Source: Jimgerdemannia flammicorona
Lineage: Eukaryota; Mucoromycota; Endogonomycetes; Endogonales; Endogonaceae
DNA length: 21,482 bases
Direction of reading: 5' to 3'
NCBI GenBank assembly: GCA_003990745.1
Contig: RBNI01001647.1
Location: 1 to 21,482, forward strand
Both the position numbers and the translations under genes were made by a program. Positions within the stretch are counted from its first letter, which is position 1, and each line of letters starts with the position of its first letter. Shown here piece by piece: positions 1 to 9,158 of this stretch. The notes beneath the pieces were generated by a model, which was given only the letters and a program-made list of their open reading frames with translations, was not told where the DNA came from and searched no databases.

Positions 1-25
1 AAAAAAAAAAAAGGGAAGGAGCTTT

Positions 26-1878
26 GTGGACATGCTGAGGACTGGGGGTTGGCCAATGGGGGCCTGCAGTAGACAGGTAGATAGGAAGGGGAAGCAGAAG
101 GTTGGGAATACTGGGGGAGCTGGGCCTTCACTGGTGGGAGGTGGAGAAAGTGGAGTAGCTACTGGTAGTAATGATAGGACTGCTGATGGTAGCATGATGG
201 GAAATTTGGAAAAAAATCCAAATGTGACTGTTGATGTAGAGGCTGGGCAGATGGACCTGAAGAGGAAGGGGGACCTGGCTGATGGTGTGATGGGGCTAGT
301 GGTAGCACTGTTACTCAAGAAATCAATCTTGGAGTTTGCGGCCACCTTGTACTTCTAGGGCTTGGCTGTGATAGTGAGGATGATATTGGAGCTTATCTCA
401 AAGCAGATGACTGGAGCCACCTCAGTGAAGTTTCTGAAGGGGCTGGAGAGGGTTGAGGTGGGTTTTGAGGAGGCAGACATACTGGATGAGGCTCTGAGGG
501 CTAGAGTGGTAGTTGGGGAGATAGTGGTCCCTATGGTGCATTACCTGAGATGGGACCCCAGGGTGGTACAGCTGCTGATGAAGAGAGTACCTATAGTGAC
601 AGCAGTCAAGATGAGGAGGAGGGTTGAGGAGGTGATGGCTGAGTATGGTGATATGGTGGATATTGGTTTCCAGATTTGGGAGGGGACCACCATAAGGACT
701 GGGGATATAGATGTCAGAATTCAATTGGCAGAGAAGGAAGCTACAGGAAAGTTGAGTAACTGGCTAGTAGTGATGATGTGGGGGGCATTCAGCTATCGAG
801 TATTGAGGGTGAAAGGAAGTGAGGAGGAGGAGGAGGATCTACTGGAGACTTTGGAAGAGATGAGTGGGGCTGTTGAGTGGAGGGCAAGGCCTGGAAGGAA
901 TATATCAAGTTGACATACTTAGAGATTGTAGAGGGGAAGCATATCTGCATGGATAAGAGGCAGTGGGCCCAGGGGCAAAAGAAACAGAGGGAGCTTTTGG
1001 CAAGTATGACAGAAGGGGCAAAGAAGATGTTAGATGGGACTGTAGAGGCTGGAGGTGTTGAAGCCAGTATCTGGGCTGGTAAAGGAGGAAAGGAGGTAGA
1101 GACAAACAAGGAAGGGGCTGGGAAGATATTGGGCAAAGATCCCTATGCCAATGGTACATTTGAGGTTTGGGAGCAAGAGTTGGATAGTACCCCCCCCCGC
1201 TTATCAGGAAGAGCCTGATTGAGAAGAGAGGGGCAGTGGAGGATGTGCTGATGCAGGAAGCCCAGTGAGTTCACTTTGGGGTCCCAGATATGGCAAAAGG
1301 GGGCCAGGTGGTGGTGGTTGGTGAGGATGAGCTGGTGGATGTCCTGGAGGAGGAGTGGGATGAAGCTACTAGTATAGGAGCAGATACCATGATGTTGGAT
1401 GCAGGGCAGCCAGGGACTCCAGGAGAGAAGAAGGTGGGGAACTTGCTGCGGATAAGCAAGGTGATGGATAATCTCATGGCTGAGGTGTTGGGAGAAGTAG
1501 ACCTCCATATAATGCCTGAGGAGTATTGAACACAAATTCTGCAAGGAGATGGAGTAGTAGAGGTGCTGAAGGTGGAGATTCTTGCAATCTTCCTGGAGGA
1601 GGAGAGTTATGAGGTTGATGAGGTGAGGAAGGTGGAGCTGATGGTTACTGCTGGTGTGTAGGCTGACTACTGTTAGAAAGAGTATCATAGTTTGTAGCTC
1701 TGGCAGGAGGCTTGTCTGGAGTATTATAAGGACTTTGAGGAGAGAGAAGATAGTGTGATGGTGAAACTGCTGAGAGGGTTAGATGCATGGGAAGCTGGGG
1801 AAAGGGAACTAGCTGCTGAACATAACTTGGACTTAGTACAAGAGGAGCCAAATGTGGACTTGTAGAGGATGAAATCAT
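26..1878 (+). pseudogene. LINE ORF1-like region, broken
   Basis: Three consecutive plus-strand stretches read as one decayed protein: frame 2 from 26 to 913 with a single TAG at 356-358, frame 1 from 877 to 1218, then frame 0 from about 1200 to 1878 with several stops. The move from frame 1 to frame 0 falls at a run of nine C's (about 1189-1198), a likely indel site. The deduced protein is rich in Gly, Glu, Met and Val, with acidic, probably helical stretches. No CCHC zinc knuckle or other known domain is visible, so assignment to ORF1 rests on position (just upstream of the endonuclease), strand and shared base composition. Long minus-strand frames here are antisense shadows. Confidence 0.5.
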
Positions 1879-1896
1879 TATATAACATTATTTCTT

Positions 1897-2593
1897 ATGA
1901 ACAGTACAACCAACATTTTCTCTTTGAATATGAATGGGTTAAGGGGATCTGGGTATCATAAGAACATTTTTACTTGGCTCAAGGGATTAGAGGCTAATCT
2001 CTTTTTACTATAGGATGTATGGTGTAAGGATGAGGACAATTGGGTGGAGTGGACTAGGGAATGAGATAGGGCTATTGCTTGGTTTGGAAAAGTGGTGATT
2101 CTGGTGAGAAAGGGTAGAGAAGACTTGGGGGGAATCAGGAGCTGGGGTGATTGCTTTGTCTGGGGAGATTGGTATTGGCCAGAGTGAGAGTCGGTAAGGG
2201 TTGGCTCTTGCTACTGCCCAGCAGTTAGGGGCAAGAGGACTGCGTGGATTAAGGAGCTGCTGGAGAGGGTATTCTCTTGAAGAAAGGGGTTGATGTTCTT
2301 GGTGAGGACTTTAATATGATTCAGGATCAGCATCTAGACAGAACTGATGGAGGGAGGAATGTAGGGGGGAGAAGTGGAGGTCTGGATGCATGGGAGGAGG
2401 TGGAGAATTTGAGTTCCTTAGAGGATATAGGCAGAATATGGTGGGGCAACACCAGGGTCTACACATATTGAGTGAATGGCTTAGGTATAAGGATTGACTG
2501 GATTCTGACAGCTGAGTGTTGGGGGTCAGATGTTTGGAAGACATTGGAGGTAGAGTAGTGCCCATGGTCTGATCACTGGGGACTTTTGGGGTA
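1897..2593 (+). pseudogene. LINE ORF2, apurinic-type endonuclease domain, broken
   Basis: An ATG at 1897 opens a frame with the typical first endonuclease motif SLNMNGLRG, followed by LLxDVW where family members have LQ-E/D (here CAG became TAG). The frame shifts near 2270, after which come EDFNMIQD (the GDFN motif with G replaced by E), RIDWIL and finally WSDHWGLL, the SDH motif with the catalytic histidine. This enzyme nicks target DNA to prime reverse transcription. Stops and at least one frameshift make it non-functional. The order and spacing of the motifs make the identification secure even though overall similarity is low. Confidence 0.8.
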
Positions 2594-3962
2594 GGGGCAG
2601 TTTGGGGAGAGTAGAGATGGACCCAGACATTGGCACCTTAACTCCTCCCTGCTAGCTGAGAAGAGGTTGTGGGACTCATGGATGGAGGACATTCAGGCAA
2701 AGGTTTTTATCTAGAGGTATGAGGGTTTATCTGTGGGTATCCATTAGATAAGATTGAAAGAGGCTACAAGGGTCTATTGGGGAGGAGCTGGTAGAGAAGC
2801 TGGGAGACAGAGGAGGAAGTGCATGAGGTGTGCTTCCAGCAGGCTGAGGAGACTGTATATGGATTGGGTGGATTTGCTTACTTCTGATGGGGTGGATGAT
2901 TGAAGGTTAAAGCAGACAAAATTGGAGATAGTGGAACTGCAACAGATGTTGTGAGAGAAGAAGGAGACTCATATGTGAGGGATGGCTACCAGGTTATGGT
3001 GGTAGGGGCTTGAGGAGGGGGAGTGGCCTACTAGGTACTTGTCAAGACTCCTCAAAGCTAGGAGGATACAACATCAGTGGGATGGGATATTAGATGCTGA
3101 GGGAGACATAGTGCATGGCACACAATAAATCTTAAGAGTTTTGAAGGAGAGATGGCAGGGTTTGTGGAGTAAGGGAGAAGGGGGTGCTGATGAGGAGGTG
3201 ATTGAAGAAACACTAGAGGAGTGGGGGCCACCACAAGTAGCAGGGCTGGATGATTTGATCTTACTGGTACAAGGAGAGGAGATCCAGAGTGTCCTTGTAG
3301 CAACTAAGCTTGGAATAGTGCTAGGGGAGGATGGGTTACCATGGAACTTCTGGAAGAAGATGGTAACAGTCTCTGGAGTTTTGGGTGAGATGGCTGCTCT
3401 CTGTGACCATGTTCTTCAGAGTGGTGAGTGGGTTGGAGAGCAGGACCTTGGGCTGGTGGCCTTACTGTATAAAGATAAGGAGAGGAGGGAAGACTGGAAG
3501 AATTGGAGACTGATCATACTTCTGGATATGGACAGGAAGATGGTGACTAAGGTGATTGTCACAAGACTGCAGAAAGTTGCCCAACAGGTGCTGGGGGAGG
3601 AGCAGCAGGGCTTTGTTGGAGGCAGACTTATAAGAGATGGGACTGCATGTGTGTATGGTATCATTTAAGGGACCCAGGCTTATGGACTAGATGGAAGGTT
3701 GGTCTTTTTGGATCAGGAGAAGGCCTATAACTATGTATGGTAGGTTTGGCTAGGCAAGATGTTGGATCAAATTGAGGTTTTTAGACTTCTATATTGAGTC
3801 TACTAGAGAGCAGTCAGGTGGCGCTGATGTGTAATGGTCACCGAGGTCTGGTATTCTCCTTGAGAAGAGGAGTTTCTCAGGAGGACCCTCTGTCCCCTAT
3901 TCTCTATACTCTTTTATTAGAGTCTTTGATAGATAGGATTTGCTGGAGGGTGGCAGGGCTCT
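2594..3962 (+). pseudogene. LINE ORF2, reverse transcriptase domain, truncated
   Basis: From about 2600 to 3140 the frame has many stops. From 3141 to 3668 it is open and shows LINE RT landmarks: DGLPWNFWK, LVALLYKDKERREDWKNWR (fingers), ILLDMDRKMVTKV, EEQQGFVGGRLIRD, and after a stop LVFLDQEKAYNYV, which holds the first catalytic Asp. After a further frameshift near 3700-3800 the frame gives NGHRGLVFSLRRGV and QEDPLSPILYTLLLESL (motif B). Sequence ends at 3962, before the second catalytic box. The cut coincides with the LTR start of element A, so A most likely inserted here. Confidence 0.88.
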
Positions 3963-4096
3963 TGTAACATTTTAGTGTAGTTTATTTCTTTTCTCTGTTT
4001 TTCTTGAATATTCTATAACCTTCCAGCACTTTTCACATACTTAGAAATCTCCTTCTTGGTGCTGATCATTAACTAGTACTTATTTAACTAGTCATG

Positions 4097-4109
4097 GAAT
4101 ATTCTGGAA
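4097..4109 (+). promoter_or_regulatory. Heat-shock-element-like site in U3 of LTR A
   Basis: GAATATTCTGGAA is a perfect three-unit GAAnnTTCnnGAA array, the consensus bound by heat shock factor trimers. It lies about 110 bases upstream of the LTR TATA box. Function is inferred only from the motif. Confidence 0.4.
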
Positions 4110-4216
4110 ACTTGTAGAACTTTATTTATCATCATTTGTCATCTTTGCTGAGAACTTTCCTCTTGGTATTTTCTTTTGATTTCTCAGATCCTTCCAGATC
4201 TTTCCTTCAGATCTTG

Positions 4217-4224
4217 TATAAATA
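4217..4224 (+). promoter_or_regulatory. TATA box of LTR A
   Basis: TATAAATA, about 250 bases into the LTR and 25 bases upstream of AATAAA. It is the only strong TATA-like site in this LTR and probably sets the start of the genomic RNA. Confidence 0.55.
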
Positions 4225-4241
4225 TCTCCTTTGTTTTTATG

Positions 4242-4247
4242 AATAAA
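4242..4247 (+). promoter_or_regulatory. Polyadenylation signal AATAAA of LTR A
   Basis: AATAAA downstream of the TATA box in the LTR, in the usual U3-TATA-AATAAA-U5 order. Confidence 0.45.
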
Positions 4248-4366
4248 GTCTCAGAATATTTTCTCTCAGAAATCCTTCGAGAATACTTGAATCCTTAGTA
4301 TTTCTTCGAGCTACTTAGGACTACCAGAACTAGTTGCTTCCTCATTTAGAAACTAGAACCATTATA

Positions 4367-4385
4367 CTTGGTAACAGTGGTTAAG
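4367..4385 (+). promoter_or_regulatory. Primer binding site of element A
   Basis: CTTGGTAACAGTGGTTAAG directly follows the LTR. It matches the primer site of element B (CTTGGTAGCAGTGGTTAC) at most positions. TGG would pair with the CCA end of a tRNA; I cannot name the tRNA with confidence. Confidence 0.6.
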
Positions 4386-4434
4386 TTACACCTAGCCTTA
4401 TCAAGATACCTCTTAAGATATCAGTCACAATACT

Positions 4435-5517
4435 ATGGAGGACAATGGGTGGAACCCTTCATACAGTACCTATAGTCCAGACAATGCCTCATACAATCAG
4501 CAAGAAGAAGAGAAACAGCAAAACCCTACTCAGTTGAATGGGGCCATTGAGAGTCTTTTGCAGACCACATTAGTTCAGATTACTCAACTTCAAGAATACA
4601 TAGAAAGAAAGAAAAGCAAGGCCTCTACTCATACCTCCATACCTCTACCAATATCAATATATCTGACAGCAGTCACTATCAAGCCTCAGAAGCCTGATAC
4701 TTTTGATGGTCAAAGAGGAGGACTGTCTACCAATGCCTGGCTTTTCCAATTGGAGCAATATGGAGAACTGATCAATTTGAAAGAAGCAACACTAGTCCAA
4801 TTCGCTGCCATACTCCTTCAAGGGAATGCTGCAATCTAGTGGTAAAATCATGTTCAGAATACTAGATTCTCTAGCCAAATCAAGACCTGGGGTGAATTTT
4901 CTGATGCTATTCAAGGCTAATTCAAACCAGTCAATAGCACTAAGGCTGCATGAGACTGTCTGGCAAATGTCAAACAACTCAAGTCTGTGCAAGCATACAA
5001 TATACAATTCCTGTCAATCCTACTAGAATTATCACATATCACTAAAGACAAGAAGGTTGACAAGTATATCCAAGGCCTAAAAGGTCAAATCCAAGTTTGT
5101 GTTGAACTAGAAGAATCCAAGGACCTAGATATGATAATAAAAATTGCTGATAGGTTTGATGTCATTACCTATAGTCACCATTTTGAACAGAAGAGACCAT
5201 CTTTCAACAACAACAACCACAGAAGGGAGGAACTCAAAGTCAGAACTGTTGGACCTGCCCCCATGGACCTAGACACCATCAACAAGAGCAAGAAAGGCAA
5301 GCTTACACCTAAGGAAAAGGAGCATCTCAAGAAGGCTGGAGCCTGCTTCTTTTGCTGTCAGTCTGGTCATATTGCAACCAAATGTCCCAAGAAAACTGCT
5401 GAACTAAAGAGGATTCTGGTCCTGTCCAAAGACACTCAAGGTCAATCAGTTGAACAAGAAGTCATACTCAATTTCATGCAAGTCAACCCCAAGGCCCAGA
5501 TCCCTCAAGCACAGTCA
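4435..5517 (+). pseudogene. gag: Gag of element A, broken
   Basis: The start is the ATG at 4435, about 50 bases past the primer site. An N-terminal Gln-rich helical segment is followed by the usual Gag core: PDTFDGQRGG, NAWLFQLEQY, then (after TAG at 4837 and further stops) TWGEFSDAIQG and, from 4987, a long open stretch with YNIQFLSILLELSHI and DKYIQGLKGQIQ. A CCHC zinc knuckle, CFFCCQSGHIATKC, lies at 5344-5385 and would bind RNA. All pieces are in one frame, so only point mutations interrupt it. There is no frame change or stop between gag and the downstream dUTPase apart from mutational stops, suggesting one Gag-Pol polyprotein. Confidence 0.85.
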
Positions 5518-5880
5518 GAAGGAGCCATTGGTTTGGACCTTTAAGCAGTACAACAAGTCACTATTCCTGCATATGAAAGAAGGCTCATTCTAACTGGCCT
5601 TTCAGTCAAAATCCCCAAGGAACATTATACAAGGATTGTACTAAGATATGACCTCAGTTTCAAGCACTCATTGGATGTTGGCACTGGAGTCATTGACCCT
5701 GACTTCTGAGGTAAAATATAAGTTCTGCTAGTCAACTACAAGAACCAGCCATACACTGTCAATGAAGGAAACAGAATTGCACAGCTCATTCTGGAGCAAG
5801 CCACCCTACCAGTCATCAAAGAAGTCACCAAGCTGTCTTCAACCAAGCAAGATCAGAAAGACTTTGGCAGTACTGACAAA
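5518..5880 (+). pseudogene. dUTPase domain of element A polyprotein
   Basis: Trimeric dUTPase motifs can be followed in order in the gag-pol frame: AIGLDL (motif 1, usually AGYDL), RYDLSFKHSLDVGTG (motif 2, diverged) leading into GVIDPDF-GKI (motif 3, with a stop where Arg is usual), GNRIAQLILEQ (motif 4) and DQKDFGSTD (motif 5). dUTPase hydrolyses dUTP to dUMP and would keep uracil out of element cDNA. The domain sits between the zinc knuckle and the protease. Three internal stops make this copy inactive. Motifs 3 and 4 are strong, the others weaker. Confidence 0.8.
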
Positions 5881-5889
5881 GTTGCAAGC

Positions 5890-6240
5890 ATAGCTGAGAA
5901 CCAAGCCAATTCAATGCTCATTTTCAAAGGTCTAGTCAAGGGACAAGAACTAGATATTCTCATAGACAGTGGAGCTATTGGGAACTTCATCAACAAGAAC
6001 CTCATCAACAAGCTCAAGATTCTTACCAAACCAGCCAGCAAGAATGGTGGAGTTGTCACTACAGATGGCACCACCTTACCAATCAACTCAATTGCTGCTA
6101 AACTTCCCCTCAAGATCCAGAAGTACTGGGAATGTTTAGATTTCGAGGTAGCACCACTAGGAGACCATAATCTGATCCTAGGCAAACTCTGGCTTATACG
6201 GCACAACCCTCAGATTGATTGGACCAAGAATGAAGTTACC
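5890..6240 (+). pseudogene. Aspartic protease of element A
   Basis: The polyprotein frame shows the retropepsin active site as LIDSGAIGNFI (catalytic Asp at 5965-5967), then TTDGTTLPI and, near the end, DHNLILGKLWL followed by NPQIDW, the typical close of gypsy proteases. The stretch from 5914 to 6375 is open with no stop, so this is the best preserved part of element A. The enzyme would cut the Gag-Pol polyprotein. Confidence 0.85.
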
Positions 6241-7313
6241 TTGATTCAGGATAGAGCCAACATTATCATCAAGCCAGATAAGACTCAGACGAGAACCCCA
6301 ATTGCTACTCTTTTGGCAATTCAGTTCAAGAAGGCCCTCAAGAAAGCTACCTGTACCTTTATGGTACTGATCTGACCAAAGAAAGAAGACAAGAAGCTAT
6401 CAATTAGTGAAAGCATTAAGTTACTACTGAACAAGTACAAGGATATCTTCCTGGACAAACTACCTGGCCTACTACCCTCAAGAGACCATGACTACGAAAT
6501 CAAGTTAGTACCTGATGCAGCTATACTTAAGAAAAAAATGTACTACATATCTCCACTCAAAATTGAAGCAGTCAAGAAGGAACTCAATAAACTCATCGAG
6601 CGAGGAGCCATTCAGCCAAGCAAGTCACCCTTTGGTTCCCCAGTCCTATTTGTCAAGAAAAAGGATGATACTCTGTGAATATATATAGACTACCAAGCAC
6701 TCAACAAGATCATAGTCAAGAACCATTATCCACTACTGCTTATAGATTAAATCTTTGATACTCTCAAAAATGCAAAGTACTTTATCAAGATTGATCTCAC
6801 TTCTGGATATCACCAAATTTGAATCAAGCTAGAAGACATACCCAAGACTACCTTCATGACACCCTTTGGACTCTATGAATTTCTAGTCATGGCCTTTGGT
6901 CTCACCAATGTGCCAGCAACCTTTTAAGATCTCATACAAACTATCTTCAAGGACCAGCTCTATATCTTCATACTTGTATACATTGATGATATCCTGATCT
7001 TCAGTAGTACTGAAGAAGAATATCTCAAGTATATTAAACAAGTCCTCAAGATTCTATGTGAGAACAAGCTCTTGCAAAGCTCAAAAAATGTAAATTTTTC
7101 AAGAATCAAGTCAAATACCTTGGACACATTGTATCAGCCAAAGGAATTCAAGTGGACCCAAGGAAAATATAAGCCATTGAACAGTGGCCTGTACCAACAA
7201 ACCTCACTGAACTCAGATCCTTTCTTGGTCTGGCTGGATACTACCATCGATTTGTCAAGAACTTCTCTGATATTGCAGAATCTTTGACAAATCTCCTGTG
7301 AAAGGAATCCAAC
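6241..7313 (+). pseudogene. Reverse transcriptase of element A, broken and 3'-truncated
   Basis: Gypsy RT landmarks in order: [79 protein letters not shown] and YIDDILIFS with both catalytic Asp codons intact at 6979-6990. Stops interrupt it at several places, mostly TGA or TAA at family Arg/Gln positions. A one-base frameshift near 7070 moves the remainder ([19 protein letters not shown], then [15 protein letters not shown]) out of frame. The sequence ends with LTNLL-KESN, before RNase H, at the boundary with element B. Confidence 0.88.
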
Positions 7314-7350
7314 TGTAAGAGGGTTGCTTTTTAGGGTAACCGTTACGTAG

Positions 7351-7538
7351 TTCTGGAAGGGTTTTCTGGAAGTTCTGGATATTCTGGAAGACCGTTTTCT
7401 TATGGTCAAGATCAATTTCGTATGGAGTACATCCTCTACACTTATTGATTTCAAGATCGGGTTGACGTCTCAACCAAAGTCCTTTTTCGGACTAGTTCTT
7501 GATATTCAGGATTTTCTGTATTTCCGGAAGTTCAAGAA
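7351..7538. promoter_or_regulatory. Cluster of heat-shock-element-like TTCnnGAA motifs in LTR B
   Basis: TTCTGGAA occurs at 7351-7358, 7364-7371 and 7382-7389, with a near copy TTCTGGAT at 7373-7380. TTCCGGAA (7522-7529) and TTCAAGAA (7531-7538) follow. The first cluster recurs in the other LTR at 15621-15659. These are inverted GAA units as in heat shock elements, but spacing between units is not a regular 5-base array, so binding is only a possibility. They lie in probable U5, next to the primer site in the 5' LTR. Confidence 0.3.
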
Positions 7539-7671
7539 ACTAAGACCAGCTTAGTTGAATTGGTGTATCGCTGCAGACAATATCCAATTAGGAAATTTCG
7601 TAACGTGGTTAGGAGTAGGACCTAATGGGGAGCGGATTTACTTAAGAGTGGTTTGTGGGTTATTAAATAGG

Positions 7672-7677
7672 TTTATT
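7672..7677 (-). promoter_or_regulatory. Polyadenylation signal AATAAA of the 3' LTR
   Basis: AATAAA on the minus strand, 118 bases downstream of the inner TATA box, conserved in the other LTR at 15947-15942. It would define the 3' end of R. Confidence 0.5.
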
Positions 7678-7794
7678 CGCTATTCATGATATTACTATAC
7701 TAGGAGTAGTTGTGTAAAGGGATATTGTGGGGAAGTGCTCAAGAGTTGTGTTCGGATTGTTTAGGTCTGAGATTCTGAGGTCTGGGGGAGGGGG

Positions 7795-7802
7795 TATTTA
7801 TA
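7795..7802 (-). promoter_or_regulatory. Inner TATA box of LTR B (3' LTR copy)
   Basis: TATAAATA on the minus strand, followed by a C-rich tract. The same sequence is at 16070-16063 in the 5' LTR. Its distance to AATAAA (116-118 bases) fits a standard U3-R boundary, so it is the likeliest start signal for the genomic RNA. U3 would then be about 1.55 kb and contain the LTR reading frame. Confidence 0.5.
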
Positions 7803-7855
7803 CTAGTGAGGGGCTATCTGGGCTATGCTAAATATGGGTATAGCACTAAGTGCCT

Positions 7856-7966
7856 TGCTGAGTTGGAATGCAGTCACGTAGTACAAGGGTGATCTGACAT
7901 GTCAAGAGATCGTCTGACTGCTGAGTCAGTTCACAGTCACGTCATACAAGGCTAATCTAACTATAC
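7856..7966. repeat. Tandem duplication, period 63 bp, inside LTR B
   Basis: Two units start TGCTGAGT at 7856 and 7919 and share CAGTCACGT, ACAAGG and ATCT-AC blocks. At the junction CTGACT-GCTG-AGTCAG (7914-7929) can form a 6-bp hairpin. The duplication and period are the same in the other LTR (starts at 16124 and 16187), so it predates this insertion. It lies just past the stop of the LTR reading frame. Confidence 0.6.
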
Positions 7967-7991
7967 TATGACTGCTAATCTATTTATAGGT

Positions 7992-9089
7992 TTAGGCGCT
8001 GTCTGGGTAGTCTTCAATGACATCACCATCGATGACCTCATCTCTGATGAAGTAGTCATCTAAGAAGAGTGGTTCGTGGATTACTTCTCCTTGTTGGCTG
8101 AGGTAATAATACATTGGGACTTCATCTCCATCCCACAGGATAGCATCATCTGTCTCGTATGCTGGATAAGGTGTTGGTGGGCGAGGGAGGGGTGTGCTGT
8201 CTTCGCTTTCATTGGATTCGCTGTCCGCATACCTTCTATAGGTTACAGCACTATGAGTCGCGGGGTTGTAGTAAGCTGGTGGCTGTGGTTCATGTCGCTC
8301 GTACTCAGGTGGTGGAGTTGTTGGTTCGATCTCGAGAGTTGTCTGAAGGTACAGGTTGTGTTCTCCAGTCTCTTCGTTGTAGTTGAAGTAATCGGGGGTG
8401 AATGCAGGTTGGTATTTGTACCAGTGGTCATTGTCCCAATAAGTCTCGTACGTGGTTATAAACTGTTGTAAGTTCATCGGCAGAGTTGGCGGTGTGATCA
8501 GAGTTGGAAGAGATTCTTGGCTTGAGGTCATGTTGGCATCGGAAGGATCATTGTCTTCGGCTTCATCTTTGTCAAGGTTGATTATATCGTAGACGTCCTT
8601 TATGGTGTATCCAACTTGGGGCATTTGCAGGATGTGGTCATCAGGGTGCGGGAAGGTTCTGTCTGTGGTTTCAACATACTCAAGATACTTGTGGTTGAGT
8701 TCTTGTATCATGTCGTCAATTTGGCCATAGGATAGAGTAGCAACCATTTCGCTGGTAGTGGCTTGGAGGCAGGGAATAAAGGTGCTGTATTCGTAGAAGA
8801 GTTCTCGGTGTTTGCGGACAATGAGTTTCTGATGTTGAGACATCTGGGTAATGTCTGTATCATGGTGGTGTTCAACTATGTCTTCCAGGAGGTGGCCGAT
8901 CTGGTAGTAGCTTGAGATTTGTCCAATCCGGTAGGCCTCGTTAAGCATGTTCAGAGTATTCCATCAAGCTTCCACGAAATAGAGAGGTGCTTGGCTATAG
9001 ATATTCATGAGGGGCAGAGGGGGTGTGGCTCGGTTGACAATGGCATTCCAAATGTCAGCACGGATGCGGTTGTAGATCTCGATGATCAT
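7992..9089 (-). pseudogene. LTR-encoded reading frame, unknown PPxY protein (3' LTR copy)
   Basis: No known family is recognised. The frame starts at ATG 9089-9087, supported by the aligned ATG in the other LTR (17361) and a TATA-like box 70 bases upstream. It runs 365 codons to TAA 7994-7992, with one TGA (8966-8964) where the other LTR has CGA (Arg); the last 318 codons are uninterrupted. The N-terminal ~170 residues look helical (for example SSYYQIGHLLEDIVEHHHD). The C-terminal half is acidic and rich in Pro, Tyr and Thr, with PPEY and PPAY, both PPxY-type motifs that in other proteins bind WW domains of Nedd4/Rsp5 ubiquitin ligases. No signal peptide, membrane segment or cysteine pattern is seen, arguing against an envelope protein. 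It lies on the same strand as gag-pol and 3' of it. Confidence 0.7.
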
Positions 9090-9158
9090 GTTTGTGTGTT
9101 TGGAAGTTGTAGTTGTTATTTGTTTTGGTTTTCCATTTCAATATGTCCCAGGGCTGGG

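Larger units (their letters stand above)
1..3962 (+). mobile_element. LINE (non-LTR retrotransposon) copy 1, degenerate, 3'-truncated
   Basis: Domains in order on the plus strand are an ORF1-like region (to about 1880), an APE-type endonuclease (from 1897) and a LINE-type reverse transcriptase (about 3140-3962). The coding strand is strikingly purine-rich and C-poor. The element is broken by in-frame stops and several frameshifts. It ends at 3962, where a TGTAAC LTR start begins, a few codons past RT motif B and before the expected YADD/FADD box. The window opens with 12 A's, so the true 5' end is not visible. The domain order is that of fungal Tad-type or similar LINEs; the clade is not resolved. 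Confidence 0.85.
3963..4366 (+). repeat. 5' LTR of element A
   Basis: It begins TGTAAC at 3963, right where LINE homology ends. Its end is set by analogy with element B: the primer-site motif CTTGGTAACAGTGG follows immediately, and the last six bases ATTATA would be the GTTACA partner of TGTAAC after two transitions. A literal GTTACA at 4385-4390 is the alternative end but would place the primer site inside the LTR. A TATA box and an AATAAA lie in the expected order. No second copy exists here, so the boundaries are inferred. Confidence 0.65.
3963..7313 (+). mobile_element. Ty3/gypsy element A, 5' two-thirds, degenerate
   Basis: A 5' LTR, primer binding site, Gag, dUTPase, protease and RT are present in order on the plus strand. 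Nearly everything is in one frame, with stops mostly at positions where the family has Arg or Gln, and one single-base frameshift near 7070. Coding sequence stops in the LTNLL-KESN stretch just after RT and before RNase H, exactly where the LTR of element B starts. RNase H, integrase and 3' LTR are absent from this window. The coding strand is A/C-rich, the opposite of the LINE it interrupts. Confidence 0.85.

Noticed and set aside
422..1878. Long minus-strand open frames within LINE copy 1 (such as 1143-1688, 181 codons).
   Set aside because: They are shadows of a C-poor, purine-rich coding strand, giving low-complexity Leu/His/Pro/Ser proteins without recognisable domains.
7856..7966. CRISPR-like repeat.
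   Set aside because: Only two imperfect units in direct tandem without spacers, inside a eukaryotic LTR.
8076..8471. Plus-strand 131-codon open frame (and 8159-8386, 16443-16658).
   Set aside because: Antisense to the LTR-encoded frame; composition mirrors the minus-strand coding sequence and there is no family signature.
7992..9089. The LTR frame as an envelope gene, given its position 3' of pol.
   Set aside because: No signal peptide, membrane segment, fusion-peptide-like stretch or cysteine pattern is visible, and it lies inside the LTR and not between pol and the LTR.
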